Positions 6,033-12,675 of a DNA stretch of 19,148 nucleotides are shown here, piece by piece. Position numbers and translations under genes: made by a program. A model generated the notes under the pieces. That model saw nothing but the letters and a program-made list of their open reading frames with translations, was not told where the DNA came from and made no database searches. Positions within the stretch are counted from its first letter, which is position 1; the number at the start of each line of letters is the position of its first letter. The stretch comes from JBFXAN01 sp050184225 (GTDB taxonomy: Bacteria; Chloroflexota; Dehalococcoidia; CAUJGQ01), in contig JBFXAN010000127.1 of the NCBI GenBank assembly GCA_050184225.1, positions 1-19,148 of the forward strand. Direction: 5' to 3'.

Positions 6033-7188
6033 GGCTGGATGCCTCCACGAGTTGACGGAATTTGCGCGACCGCTGCACGCTCGACTGGAACGTGACGTAG
6101 TGCGGCAGCTTCAGGTGTTCGACAAAGCCGGACGCTTCGACCGAGTCGACGTGACTGACGACGAACTCCTGGTTGGCGACCGGGCTGGTGTCGTTCGGCT
6201 TGGCGAAGCGCAGCGAGGCGTCGATGATCGCCATCGAGATCGCTTTGCGCTCGTCGCGGCCGACGACGATGCCGTAGCCGAGTTGGTAGTCGGCCTTGTC
6301 CGACTCCTGCATCGACGCGTGCCCACCCGAGATGTAGTGCGCCTCGCTGACGGGAATCCGCCCAATCGTCACCGGCCGCCCGGTGAGCGGATGCGTGATC
6401 CGCACCGGCAACTCGCCCGAACGAAGCTCCGCCAGCGCCCCGTGACCCTGCCCCCCAAACCCACGCATCGAGGAATAAGCGAGCATCAACATGCCCCCCG
6501 CCTCCCCCCGCGCCAGCACCTGCAACCACCCCGCCCGCGGAATCGGAAAGTGCGCCGGCGTCCGCGTCACATCGAACGGCTCCTCATCCACCGCCACCGC
6601 CGGCTCCGCATCGAGCAACCCCTCATCCCGAAGAAAGTCGATGACGATGGGGAACTCCTGCTCACCTGACGAGTTGAAACACAAAGAGTCAAAGGATTCA
6701 GAGTTCACAAAGTCTTCCTGTGATTCGTTCTCTAAATCCTTTGTGCCCTTTGAACTCTTTGATTCTTTGTGTTTCAATCGGTCATCTTCCGCGAGGTCGA
6801 AGTTGAGCAGGCGTTGGGTGTAGTCGCGGGTGAGGCCGAGGAGCTGGCCGCCGGGGATGTCGCGGAAGACGGAGGAGATGCGGCGCAGCAGGAACAAATC
6901 GCGGCCGCTGACGGCGTAGCTGTAGCCGAGGCGGGGCAGGGTGGAGCGGTAGGCGCGGACGAGGAACGCCGCTTCGAGGGGGTCGCCTTCGGCCTGCTTG
7001 ATCGCGAGGGCGGCGAGGGCGGTGTCGTAGAGGCCGCCCTCGGCCATCACCCGGGCGAGGGCGAGGGCGAGGTGATCGGCGATCTGGTCGAGGCGGAGCG
7101 GCTGGTCGGAGCAGAGCGGCATTGCATCAGCCAGCGCTTCGGCGTGTTCGATCGCGTCGAGTCCGCCACGGACTGCGGTGTAGCCCAT
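6025..7188 (-). CDS. phnI: PhnI, nucleosidase subunit of the C-P lyase core, with an in-frame repeat insertion
   Basis: PhnI, helped by PhnG, PhnH and PhnL, displaces adenine from ATP with phosphonate. Family features run from the N-terminal MGYTAVRGG and LALALARVMAEGGLYDTALAALAIKQAEGD to RTPAHFPIPRAGWLQVLARGE-type sequence and the C-terminal YGIVVGRDERKAISMAI, EFVVSHVDSVEASGF and LKLPHYVTFQS. The length is 387 residues against about 354 in E. coli. The excess equals residues 138-172 (KHKESKSSKGTKDLENES...), which are encoded by the AT-rich palindrome at 6674-6777 and look unlike anything in PhnI. The insert is charged, hydrophilic and probably a disordered surface loop. The gene starts three bases after the phnH stop, with GGAGG eight bases upstream, and overlaps phnJ at its end. 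Confidence 0.94.
   Translation of the reverse strand: MGYTAVRGGLDAIEHAEALADAMPLCSDQPLRLDQIADHLALALARVMAEGGLYDTALAALAIKQAEGDPLEAAFLVRAYRSTLPRLGYSYAVSGRDLFLLRRISSVFRDIPGGQLLGLTRDYTQRLLNFDLAEDDRLKHKESKSSKGTKDLENESQEDFVNSESFDSLCFNSSGEQEFPIVIDFLRDEGLLDAEPAVAVDEEPFDVTRTPAHFPIPRAGWLQVLARGEAGGMLMLAYSSMRGFGGQGHGALAELRSGELPVRITHPLTGRPVTIGRIPVSEAHYISGGHASMQESDKADYQLGYGIVVGRDERKAISMAIIDASLRFAKPNDTSPVANQEFVVSHVDSVEASGFVEHLKLPHYVTFQSSVQRSRKFRQLVEASSRG
6674..6777 (-). mobile_element. AT-rich palindromic element inserted in frame in phnI
   Basis: This is a 104-bp element of about 37% GC (38 of 104 counted) inside a strongly GC-rich gene. The termini are 21-bp inverted repeats with one mismatch: left arm 6674-6694 (TTGAAACACAAAGAGTCAAA plus G), right arm 6757-6777. 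The inner sequence also pairs in part (CAAAGG/CCTTTG-type segments), so the whole unit can fold into one long hairpin. On the minus strand it reads through without a stop as KHKESKSSKGTKDLENES and so on. The CACAAAG-type heptamers resemble dispersed repeats I know from other environmental bacterial genomes, but I cannot show a second copy in this window. It carries no gene of its own. Confidence 0.8.
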
Positions 7189-7191
7189 CGG

Positions 7192-7779
7192 TTAGTCCTC
7201 CATCAGCAGGCGGGTGTAGCGGGTGAGACAGGTGAAGGCGCCGTCCGGATCGACCAGCACGAGGTCGATGCCGGTGGGCAGATCGCCGTTGCGTTCGACG
7301 AACGTCTCGCGACATTCCTGCGAGAGACCGTCCACCCAGACCGTTCGCGTGTCCTTGATACCGGGTCCGGCGAGCCGCAGCGGCAGGCCGCGGCCCGGTT
7401 CGGTGGAGACCGACGCGACAGCAGCGATGAGCGTGGCGCTCTTGTCGGGGAACTCCGGCGCGCCTTCCTTCGCGTCACGGAGCGCTCTGAGGATGCCGCC
7501 GCCCTCGCAGAGCAGGTAGTCCGCCTCGTCGGGGGCGGCGACGTAGCTGCCGGTGAGACGGAGCAGCGTATCGATCAGGTCCGCCTGCTCCGGGACGACG
7601 GCGAACGTGACCTCGTGGTCGAGCACCGACTCCAGCAACGAGACGGCGGGAGCGAGGCGTCCGGCCTGGGGGTGATGATCCGCCCGCGCGACGGTGCCTG
7701 GCCGGGCCATCGTGTCGAGCAAGGAGCGGAAGGTGTGCTGCTCGCGGGCGGCGCGCGGAGTGAGAACTGGAGTGCTCAT
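7192..7779 (-). CDS. phnH: PhnH, C-P lyase core subunit
   Basis: The 195-residue protein matches PhnH, a PLP-transferase-like fold without cofactor that forms the symmetric centre of the PhnGHIJ complex. The N-terminal block PRAAREQHTFRSLLDTMARPGTVA is the family signature. It is followed by LLDHEVTF-type sequence, DYLLCEGG, the Pro/Gly-rich end of the central strand (LRLAGPGIKDTRTVWV) and the C-terminal GIDLVLVDPDGAFTCLTRYTR. The length is typical (E. coli 194). The start ATG overlaps the phnG stop as ATGA, which indicates translational coupling and fixes the start. Confidence 0.94.
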   Translation of the reverse strand: MSTPVLTPRAAREQHTFRSLLDTMARPGTVARADHHPQAGRLAPAVSLLESVLDHEVTFAVVPEQADLIDTLLRLTGSYVAAPDEADYLLCEGGGILRALRDAKEGAPEFPDKSATLIAAVASVSTEPGRGLPLRLAGPGIKDTRTVWVDGLSQECRETFVERNGDLPTGIDLVLVDPDGAFTCLTRYTRLLMED

Positions 7780-8213
7780 GGCGCCATCTCCTCGAACCGG
7801 ACGCGGGTCGGGCTGACGCGTTCCCAGGCGGCCGCCTGCCGCTGCGTCTCGTCGCGCAGGGCGGCGGCGAGGTGTTCCTCGATCGTGTCGCTCGTGGGGT
7901 GGCCGGCTTCGATCGCGGCGTCGAGGATCGCGCCGGCGAGCGCCTTGTCCGGCGCGCGGCCCATCACCATCGCATAGCCGCGGTGGCCGGCGGCGGTGAC
8001 CTCAGCCTCGGAGACAGTTACCTCGGTGAAGTTGAAGCGGCGTCGCTCGGACGGCTCTTCGACGCGCACCATCAGCAGGCCGACGGTGGGGCCGCGCGAG
8101 ACCTCCACGTCGAGCGTCTGGAGCACGTCGTCAGCCAGTTCTTCCAGCAGGCCGGGGGAGGCGAGAGAGATCGCCTCCAGCCGGCGCTCGCGGTCCATGA
8201 CCGGAACGGTCAT
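7776..8213 (-). CDS. phnG: PhnG, C-P lyase core subunit
   Basis: The 145-residue protein corresponds to PhnG, which pairs with PhnI in the core complex and is required for the ATP:phosphonate nucleosidase step. Diagnostic segments are RRRFNFTEVTVSEAEVTAAGHRGYAMVMGRAPDKALAGAILDAA, given here only as a landmark at about residues 57-100, and the helical N terminus RRLEAISLASPGLLEELADDV. The length agrees with the family (about 150). The ATG overlaps the phnD stop by one base (TAATG), so import and catalysis genes are coupled directly. The 3' end overlaps phnH by four bases. Confidence 0.92.
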   Translation of the reverse strand: MTVPVMDRERRLEAISLASPGLLEELADDVLQTLDVEVSRGPTVGLLMVRVEEPSERRRFNFTEVTVSEAEVTAAGHRGYAMVMGRAPDKALAGAILDAAIEAGHPTSDTIEEHLAAALRDETQRQAAAWERVSPTRVRFEEMAP

Positions 8214-9298
8214 TACTCAAGCTCCTTCAGGTCGAGGTTCAGTAGCTTCGCGATGTCGCGGAGCGGATTGTAGAACTGGTCCAGTGTTTGCAGGCCGAAC
8301 TCCTGCCGAGGGTCGACGTACCAGCGCTTCATCGTCGTGACCATCTCCGGCTGGTCCTTCATTTCGAGGAGCGCCTGCTTCACCGCGGCCTTGAAGGATT
8401 CCGGCAGATTTTGCCGCACGGCGAACGGGGTGTTCGGAATCGGATCAGTCTGGGCGAGGACGACGATCTTACCGTCGGGGCAGGAGTCGTACAGAGACTT
8501 GATCTCGGCCTCGGTGCGGACCTTGTTGATCTCGCCGTCCGGATAGGAGCACCACTCGATCTGCTTGGACTCGGCCAGGTTGCGGAGGTTACCCTCGTTG
8601 GTCGCACCGGCGGGAGCCTTGTCGTTCCAGACGGAGATGGCCGACGTCGGATGCGTGCCGGCAAAGACGGAGCGGGTGTCCTTGTCGGTATTGATGCCCT
8701 TCTTGAGCAGAGTCGTCTTCGGCGCGAGATGGCCGGAGGTGGATGCCGGATCGACGTAGTTGAAACCCTTACCCCTGAGATCTTCAAGGGTATTGATGCC
8801 GTTGCCCTTCTTGGCGAAGACAACGCTGATGTAGAACGGTTTGATCGCCGGATCGTACTTTGGTTCCTTCGCGGTCGAACTGACCGAGACGGCCAGCGCC
8901 TCCGCGTTCGCCTCCTGTACAGCGAGGACGTAGGAGAACGGACCGACCTGCATGCCGTCGACGCGGTTGGCGCGCATCGCCTCGATCACGGCGCCGTAGC
9001 TCGTGCCGGTGAAGACCTCGACCGGAATGCCGAGCTTCTCCTCCATGTACTTCTTGAAGGGCTCGTTGTTGCGCAGCGTCTCTTCAGCGTCATCGCCGCC
9101 GAACAAACCGAGCCGGAAGGTCTTCGGCCAGCCGGCTCGGGGGTCGGTCGTCGCCTGCGCCACCGCGCCGCTCGCGCCGGGCGCTTGCGGTGTCGCCTGT
9201 GAACCGGCTTCGTCGTTCGAGTCTGAACCGCAGGCGAGCGCCATCGCCGCGATCAGCGCCGGTAGGATCAGTCCGATTAGCCCAGTGCGTCTCTTCAT
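8213..9298 (-). CDS. phnD: PhnD, phosphonate-binding lipoprotein of the ABC importer
   Basis: This is a 361-residue periplasmic-binding-type protein. The N terminus MKRRTGLIGLILPALIAAMA ends in a lipobox, ALAC, with the modified Cys at 23. A low-complexity Gly/Ser/Ala/Gln linker follows, so the protein should be tethered to the outer face of the cytoplasmic membrane. The mature part has the PhnD/phosphite-binding family pattern: RLGLFGGDDAEETLRNNEPF, the EKLGIPVEVFTGTSYGAVIEAMRANRVD block, the YYSV-like FYISVVFAKKGNGINTLEDLRGKGF and FNYVDPASTSGHLAPKTTL. It delivers phosphonates to PhnE/PhnC. It lies between phnE and phnG rather than between phnC and phnE as in E. coli. A GGAGG/AAGGA region precedes the ATG. 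Confidence 0.93.
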   Translation of the reverse strand: MKRRTGLIGLILPALIAAMALACGSDSNDEAGSQATPQAPGASGAVAQATTDPRAGWPKTFRLGLFGGDDAEETLRNNEPFKKYMEEKLGIPVEVFTGTSYGAVIEAMRANRVDGMQVGPFSYVLAVQEANAEALAVSVSSTAKEPKYDPAIKPFYISVVFAKKGNGINTLEDLRGKGFNYVDPASTSGHLAPKTTLLKKGINTDKDTRSVFAGTHPTSAISVWNDKAPAGATNEGNLRNLAESKQIEWCSYPDGEINKVRTEAEIKSLYDSCPDGKIVVLAQTDPIPNTPFAVRQNLPESFKAAVKQALLEMKDQPEMVTTMKRWYVDPRQEFGLQTLDQFYNPLRDIAKLLNLDLKELE

Positions 9299-9323
9299 TG
9301 GTCCTTCCCTCCTCTGGATTCCT

Positions 9324-9406
9324 GGTGTCAGGGGTCAGGTTTTAGGTGTCAGGATTGGTCCCCTCATGCCCGTCTCCCTGACGCCTGATTCCTGACCCCT
9401 GGCACC
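9324..9406. repeat. Intergenic palindromic repeat between phnE and phnD
   Basis: The 111-base gap between the phnE stop and the phnD start is filled by an imperfect palindrome. The outer arms 9324-9339 and 9391-9406 pair over 16 bp with one mismatch (GGTGTCAGGGGTCAGG). The inner arms 9343-9352 and 9378-9387 pair over 10 bp with one mismatch. The sequence is built from variants of the unit GTCAGG. In the phnCED transcript it would form a stem-loop directly before the phnD ribosome-binding site, where it could protect or separate the phnCE and phnD parts of the message. No U-tract follows, so it is not a typical terminator. Confidence 0.75.
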
Positions 9407-9409
9407 TCC

Positions 9410-10330
9410 TCACGTAATTCGCCTGCGGATGCGGTCGCTGACGCGGTCGAGCACGGTAACGACGATGATGATGATGATCAGCGCGCCCGTGAGGAGCTGG
9501 TATTGGAACAGGGCCATGTACTTGTTCAGCTCGAAGCCAACGCCGCCCGCGCCGACGATGCCGAGGATCGTCGCGGCACGGACGTTGGTCTCGAAGAGCA
9601 GCAGCGAATAGGAGGCGATCATCGGCAGCGCCTGCGGTGCGACCGCGTAGACGATCGTCTGAAGACGGCCGGCGCCCGTGGCGCGCACCGCCAGCACCTG
9701 CTGCGGATCGATCGCCTCGATCGACTCCGCATAGACTTTTGCCATGAAGCCAATCGAGCCGACCGCAAGGGCAAGCACCCCACCGAAGGGGCCAAGACCG
9801 ACAGCAGCGACGAAGATCAAGGCGAAGATCAGGTCCGGAATCGCACGGTTGACGTTGAGCCCAAAGCGGGTGGTCGCGTACACCAACGGCGGCGCGATGT
9901 TACGTGCGGCGAGTACGGCGAACGGGGCGGAGATCACGATCGCCAGCGCCGTGCCGATGATCGCAATCTGGATGGTCTCGACGATCGCATTAAGGATGAT
10001 CGGATACGGGAAGGTGATGCCGGCGAAGCCGATCCGCGGGATCGTGATGCCGAACGGCAGGGCAATCTCCGGCGTCTGCAGCGTCTCAGTCTGCGTCTCG
10101 AACTGCGGCGGAAACATCCGCTTAACGAAGTTGACGATGTTGGGGATACCGTCGATCAGTTCGGCGGGCGCGGCCCGCGTGCCCTGGAGGCTCCAGTAGA
10201 ACGCCGCGACGATCAGCAGGATGATGCCGATCGCCTTGAAACTGATCTTCGGCCAGGGGCGCAGCAATTCCTCGCGGTTCACCGGGGCGCTGCTCTGACC
10301 TTGCCGGGCGGTACGGCTCAGCGATGCCAT
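9410..10330 (-). CDS. phnE: PhnE, phosphonate ABC transporter permease
   Basis: This is a 306-residue membrane protein of the binding-protein-dependent permease family. A first transmembrane helix is at about 36-50 (IGIILLIVAAFYW). A long loop with the PhnE-type segment NIVNFVKRMFPP follows, then several further helices (AIIGTALAIVISAPFAVLAA, ALIFVAAVGLGPFGGVLALA, LLTGALIIIIIVVTVL). The cytoplasmic EAA-type motif that contacts the ATPase reads YAESIEAIDPQQVLAVRATGAG. Its start overlaps the phnC stop by one base (TGATG). One permease gene is present, so it presumably forms a homodimer with PhnC dimers. The N-terminal 30 residues are variable and polar. Confidence 0.94.
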   Translation of the reverse strand: MASLSRTARQGQSSAPVNREELLRPWPKISFKAIGIILLIVAAFYWSLQGTRAAPAELIDGIPNIVNFVKRMFPPQFETQTETLQTPEIALPFGITIPRIGFAGITFPYPIILNAIVETIQIAIIGTALAIVISAPFAVLAARNIAPPLVYATTRFGLNVNRAIPDLIFALIFVAAVGLGPFGGVLALAVGSIGFMAKVYAESIEAIDPQQVLAVRATGAGRLQTIVYAVAPQALPMIASYSLLLFETNVRAATILGIVGAGGVGFELNKYMALFQYQLLTGALIIIIIVVTVLDRVSDRIRRRIT

Positions 10331-11136
10331 CAGGACGCCGCCCCCACAAGTTCAGGCTCTGGCGTCGTCTCGCCAACCGTGGCAGGTGCGGCCGGCTGCC
10401 GGTCGAATCGATAGATGCGGTCCAGCGCCGCGTCGTCAAGCTGAGCCGGCGTGCCGTCAAAGACGACGACGCCCTGGGCGATGCCGACGATCCGGTCGCA
10501 GTAGGCCCGCGCCAGATCGACGGCGTGCAGGTTGATCAGCGTGGGGACGCCCTCATCCCGCGCCACACGGGCGAGGTCTTCCATCACCTGGACGGAAAGC
10601 TCCGGATCGAGGGATGCGACCGGCTCGTCGGCAAGAATGATCTTCGGTTCTTGCGCCACCGCACGAGCGATAGCGATCCGCTGCTTCTCACCGCCGGAGA
10701 GCCGGTCCGCGCGTTGCTTCGCCCGGTGGAGTAGGTTCACCCGTTTGAGACTGCGGACGGCGATCGCGCGGTGGGAGCGGTCGAAGTGAAAGGCGAGGCT
10801 GCCGAAGCGGCCGGCGTGGGCGAGGCGGCCGGTGAGCACATTGTTCATGGCGGAGAGGCGTTCCACCAGGTTGTACTCCTGCCAGATAAAGCCGATCTGC
10901 TGCCGGACCTTATGCAGGTCGCGCGCCGGTATCCGTGCCAGATCCTCACCGTCGAGCAGGACCGACCCCGCCGTCGGCCGTTCCAGACCGTTAATGCAGC
11001 GGAGCAGGGTCGACTTCCCAGCGCCAGAGCGGCCGACGACGGCGACGACCTCGCCGCCCTGGACCGTCAGGCTGACCGAACGCAGCGCCTCATAACCGTT
11101 CGGATAGACGAGCCGAAGATCACGGATATCGAGCAA
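10330..11136 (-). CDS. phnC: PhnC, phosphonate ABC transporter ATPase
   Basis: The 268-residue importer ATPase is first in the operon. Walker A is GRSGAGKST (35-43), the Q-loop is FIWQEYNLVERLSAMNNVLTGRL (the PhnC-typical 'N.LTGRL' block), the signature is LSGGEKQRIAIARA, Walker B plus D-loop is IILADEPVASLDP, and the switch His is in INLHAVDLA. The family's helical-domain marker CINGLERPTAG is present. The start codon is TTG at 11136 with a strong GGAGGT five bases upstream; no ATG or GTG fits better. A leaky TTG on the first gene of a high-affinity importer may keep expression low. The upstream region holds Pho-box-like repeats. Confidence 0.95.
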   Translation of the reverse strand: MLDIRDLRLVYPNGYEALRSVSLTVQGGEVVAVVGRSGAGKSTLLRCINGLERPTAGSVLLDGEDLARIPARDLHKVRQQIGFIWQEYNLVERLSAMNNVLTGRLAHAGRFGSLAFHFDRSHRAIAVRSLKRVNLLHRAKQRADRLSGGEKQRIAIARAVAQEPKIILADEPVASLDPELSVQVMEDLARVARDEGVPTLINLHAVDLARAYCDRIVGIAQGVVVFDGTPAQLDDAALDRIYRFDRQPAAPATVGETTPEPELVGAAS

Positions 11137-11191
11137 ACGCCACCTCCAGCGCAGAACCTGACCAGATGCGGTCTGGGTCCACCGTGAGGCA

Positions 11192-11237
11192 GCCGTGTTA
11201 GCAGTGGGTTAAGGCGCGTTTACATCAGGTCAACAGA
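11192..11237 (-). promoter_or_regulatory. Candidate Pho-box-like direct repeats upstream of phnC
   Basis: On the minus strand four hexamers follow each other with starts at 11233 (TTGACC), 11222 (TAAACG), 11212 (TTAACC) and 11201 (CTAACA), that is with spacings of 11, 10 and 11 bases. PhoB/PhoP-type response regulators bind direct repeats with an 11-base period (TTHACA-N5-TTHACA in Bacillus). The group lies 65-97 bases before the phnC start. TTGACC with TTAACC/TAACCC 16-17 bases later could equally be read as -35/-10 promoter elements. The match is by eye and two of the hexamers are weak. No phnF regulator gene is in the window, so phosphate-starvation control is the expected alternative. Confidence 0.35.
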
Positions 11238-11318
11238 GGGCGGAATTTTCTCGCCGGCCAGCAGGCCGCCGATGGACGGAATGTTGCCCGGACGATAAGG
11301 TCCCGAAGAGATCAAGCG

Positions 11319-11642
11319 ATGGCAACATTCTATCGAGTCGTGAAGTCAAACCCGCCTACCGAGTCCGACTTTCTCTCTCACCGAATGCGCGGAGTACGCC
11401 TTCGGCATGACACGCCGGAGAACCGCCGATTGTGGGAAGGTGTCTCCGTTACCAGCACTCTCGAAACCTCACGAGTGCTTGCAGAACGATTTCCTACGAT
11501 GGGCCATTTTGTGGCGGTCCTTGAAATATCAGAACACGCCGCTGTGATCTTCGAGCAGACAACCGAAGTGTCGAGCCACTACACGCTCTGGGGTAGGCCA
11601 CGCGATATGCTGGATCTGGTTGTGTCGGTTGTGGCGACCTAA
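11319..11642 (+). CDS. Small uncharacterised protein, 107 aa
   Basis: I do not recognise this gene with certainty. It is the first plus-strand gene of the accessory island, divergent from phnC. The protein starts MATFYRVV, has a central GVSVTSTLETSRVLAERFP, then alternating hydrophobic strands (GHFVAVLEI, AVIFEQT) and a conserved-looking SHYTLWGRP near the end. The order Arg in strand one, Ser/Thr in GVSVTST and acidic residues in the last third is reminiscent of RES/ADP-ribosyltransferase-like folds, but this is speculation. There is no signal peptide or membrane segment. A weak AAGAGA precedes the ATG. Codon use is less GC-rich than in the neighbours. It is 29 bases from the next small gene and probably cotranscribed with it. 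Confidence 0.65.
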   Translation: MATFYRVVKSNPPTESDFLSHRMRGVRLRHDTPENRRLWEGVSVTSTLETSRVLAERFPTMGHFVAVLEISEHAAVIFEQTTEVSSHYTLWGRPRDMLDLVVSVVAT

Positions 11643-11671
11643 GCGCGCCGCAACCAGGCGGGAGGATTCCC

Positions 11672-11914
11672 ATGGTGTATGCAATCTGGGACACAGCAAG
11701 CGCGAACATCGTCGACTCTTATCCGTCTGAGAGCAAAGCGTTGGCCGATGTCCGCGACGCGGTCAATCAATTTGGTCGCGACTATGCTCTCACCTGGGCG
11801 CTTGCCCGCCATGATGACGATCAGGTCGAAGCTATCGCAGAAGGCTCGGATCTTATCGATCGGGCAATGCGGGATCGTCCATCAATGCCGATTCACAAAC
11901 AGACGAGCTCGTAG
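11672..11914 (+). CDS. Small uncharacterised protein, 80 aa
   Basis: The protein begins MVYAIWDTASANIVDSYPSE and continues with ALADVRDAVNQFG, ALTWALARHDDD and EAIAEGSDLIDRA. The pattern (Trp-Asp start, 'Y.SE..AL..VR......G', 'L...DD......IAEG..L') reads like a compact alpha/beta protein of a recurring small family that I cannot name. A near-perfect GGAGG six bases before the ATG supports translation. It follows the 107-aa gene by 29 bases, so the two may form a functional pair, possibly toxin-antitoxin-like given the hicB gene downstream. There is no direct evidence for that. Confidence 0.65.
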   Translation: MVYAIWDTASANIVDSYPSESKALADVRDAVNQFGRDYALTWALARHDDDQVEAIAEGSDLIDRAMRDRPSMPIHKQTSS

Positions 11915-12102
11915 ATCCTTGGGCATGACCGCTGCCGCGGAGCTGCGTTCCGCTGGTCCAGCGCGACGATCACCTGCCGCCCGCAGATTATCATCGTCAG
12001 CGACAACGCACTTCTACACTCTCACTTGCACTCGTACTGTTCGACTGGATCGGACGACTTCGCGAGAATGAGCATCCGGATCGACTGTTGCAGGAGGCGT
12101 GC

Positions 12103-12441
12103 GTGCCCCAGGTGAATGCAATGTCCCGATCGTCTGGTTACGTCCTTCTAACCTTCAAGGTTCACGAGGAGGATGGACTTTACGTGTCCGAGTGCGAAGA
12201 ACTCGATGTCGCGAGCTTCGGCGAAACAATTGAGGAGACCTTTAACTCGCTCGAAGATGCGGTCACTGTTTATCTGAGCGCGCTCGAAGACGAGGGAGAA
12301 CGCGAAAGGGTCTTTGCGGAGCGGGGAATTATGATCATCCCGGGCCAGCCGGAACCGGACGGAGAGGCTGTCACGATCCTCGCTCGGCCACGCGAGGATG
12401 TATCACCGCACCCAATGCCGATCCCTATTGGAGTAAAGTGA
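12103..12441 (+). CDS. hicB: HicB-family antitoxin
   Basis: The 112-residue protein has the partial RNase H-like HicB domain: YVLLTFKVHEEDGLYVSECEEL is the beta-hairpin, with the EEDGLYVSEC core. It is followed by VASFGETIEETFNSLEDAVTVYLSALEDEGERERVFAERG, a typical family helix and tail region at about residues 35-75. There is no obvious ribbon-helix-helix or HTH at the C terminus, so it may lack DNA binding. The GTG at 12103 is chosen because AGGAGG lies five bases upstream. An ATG at 12121 with AGGTGA six bases before it is an equal alternative. HicB neutralises the mRNA interferase HicA. Here the adjacent hicA is broken, so this antitoxin is orphaned or serves another locus. Confidence 0.8.
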   Translation: MPQVNAMSRSSGYVLLTFKVHEEDGLYVSECEELDVASFGETIEETFNSLEDAVTVYLSALEDEGERERVFAERGIMIIPGQPEPDGEAVTILARPREDVSPHPMPIPIGVK

Positions 12442-12585
12442 GCGACCTTCCACTTTGATCGAGCGAGCAGGAAGTACATCGCGATCGTCGTAATCGGCGA
12501 GCGCCAAGTGCCCCAAGGCACCCTTCGCAGCATCCTCAAGCAGGCTGGCCTGACTGCGGAAGAGTTTCTCGGATACCTCCGCTGA
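12438..12585 (+). pseudogene. hicA: Degraded hicA toxin remnant
   Basis: Directly after hicB, overlapping its stop as GTGA, a GTG opens the peptide VSDLPL and then meets TGA, which looks like a HicA N terminus. In another frame (the hicB frame, up to the TGA at 12583-12585) follows FHFDR, ASRKYIAIVVIGERQ and VPQGTLRSILKQAGLTAEEF. The last part is the hallmark C terminus of HicA (GTLRSILKQAGLT.EEFL). The first helix and the segment with the catalytic His (GSH motif) are missing, so at least two deletions, one frame-changing, have removed activity. The remaining open frame has no start codon that would give more than about 24 residues. Confidence 0.75.
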
Positions 12586-12675
12586 GCGATGCGTGCAATC
12601 GCACCCCTGAATTTCAATCTCGCTGCGGCTCTCGATCTCGATCCGTTCCTGAGCGACGAACGGTACTTGTCCCGT

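Noticed and set aside
6674..6777. phnI as a pseudogene broken by an insertion.
   Set aside because: The frame stays open and both flanks are in phase with intact PhnI motifs on each side, so an in-frame insertion is the better reading.
11915..12102. An open stretch in the hicB frame from 11929 to the hicB start (peptide with LVLFDWIGRLRENEHPDRLLQEA).
   Set aside because: It has no usable start codon or ribosome-binding site and no recognisable family. It may be a fragment of a lost gene, but this cannot be supported.
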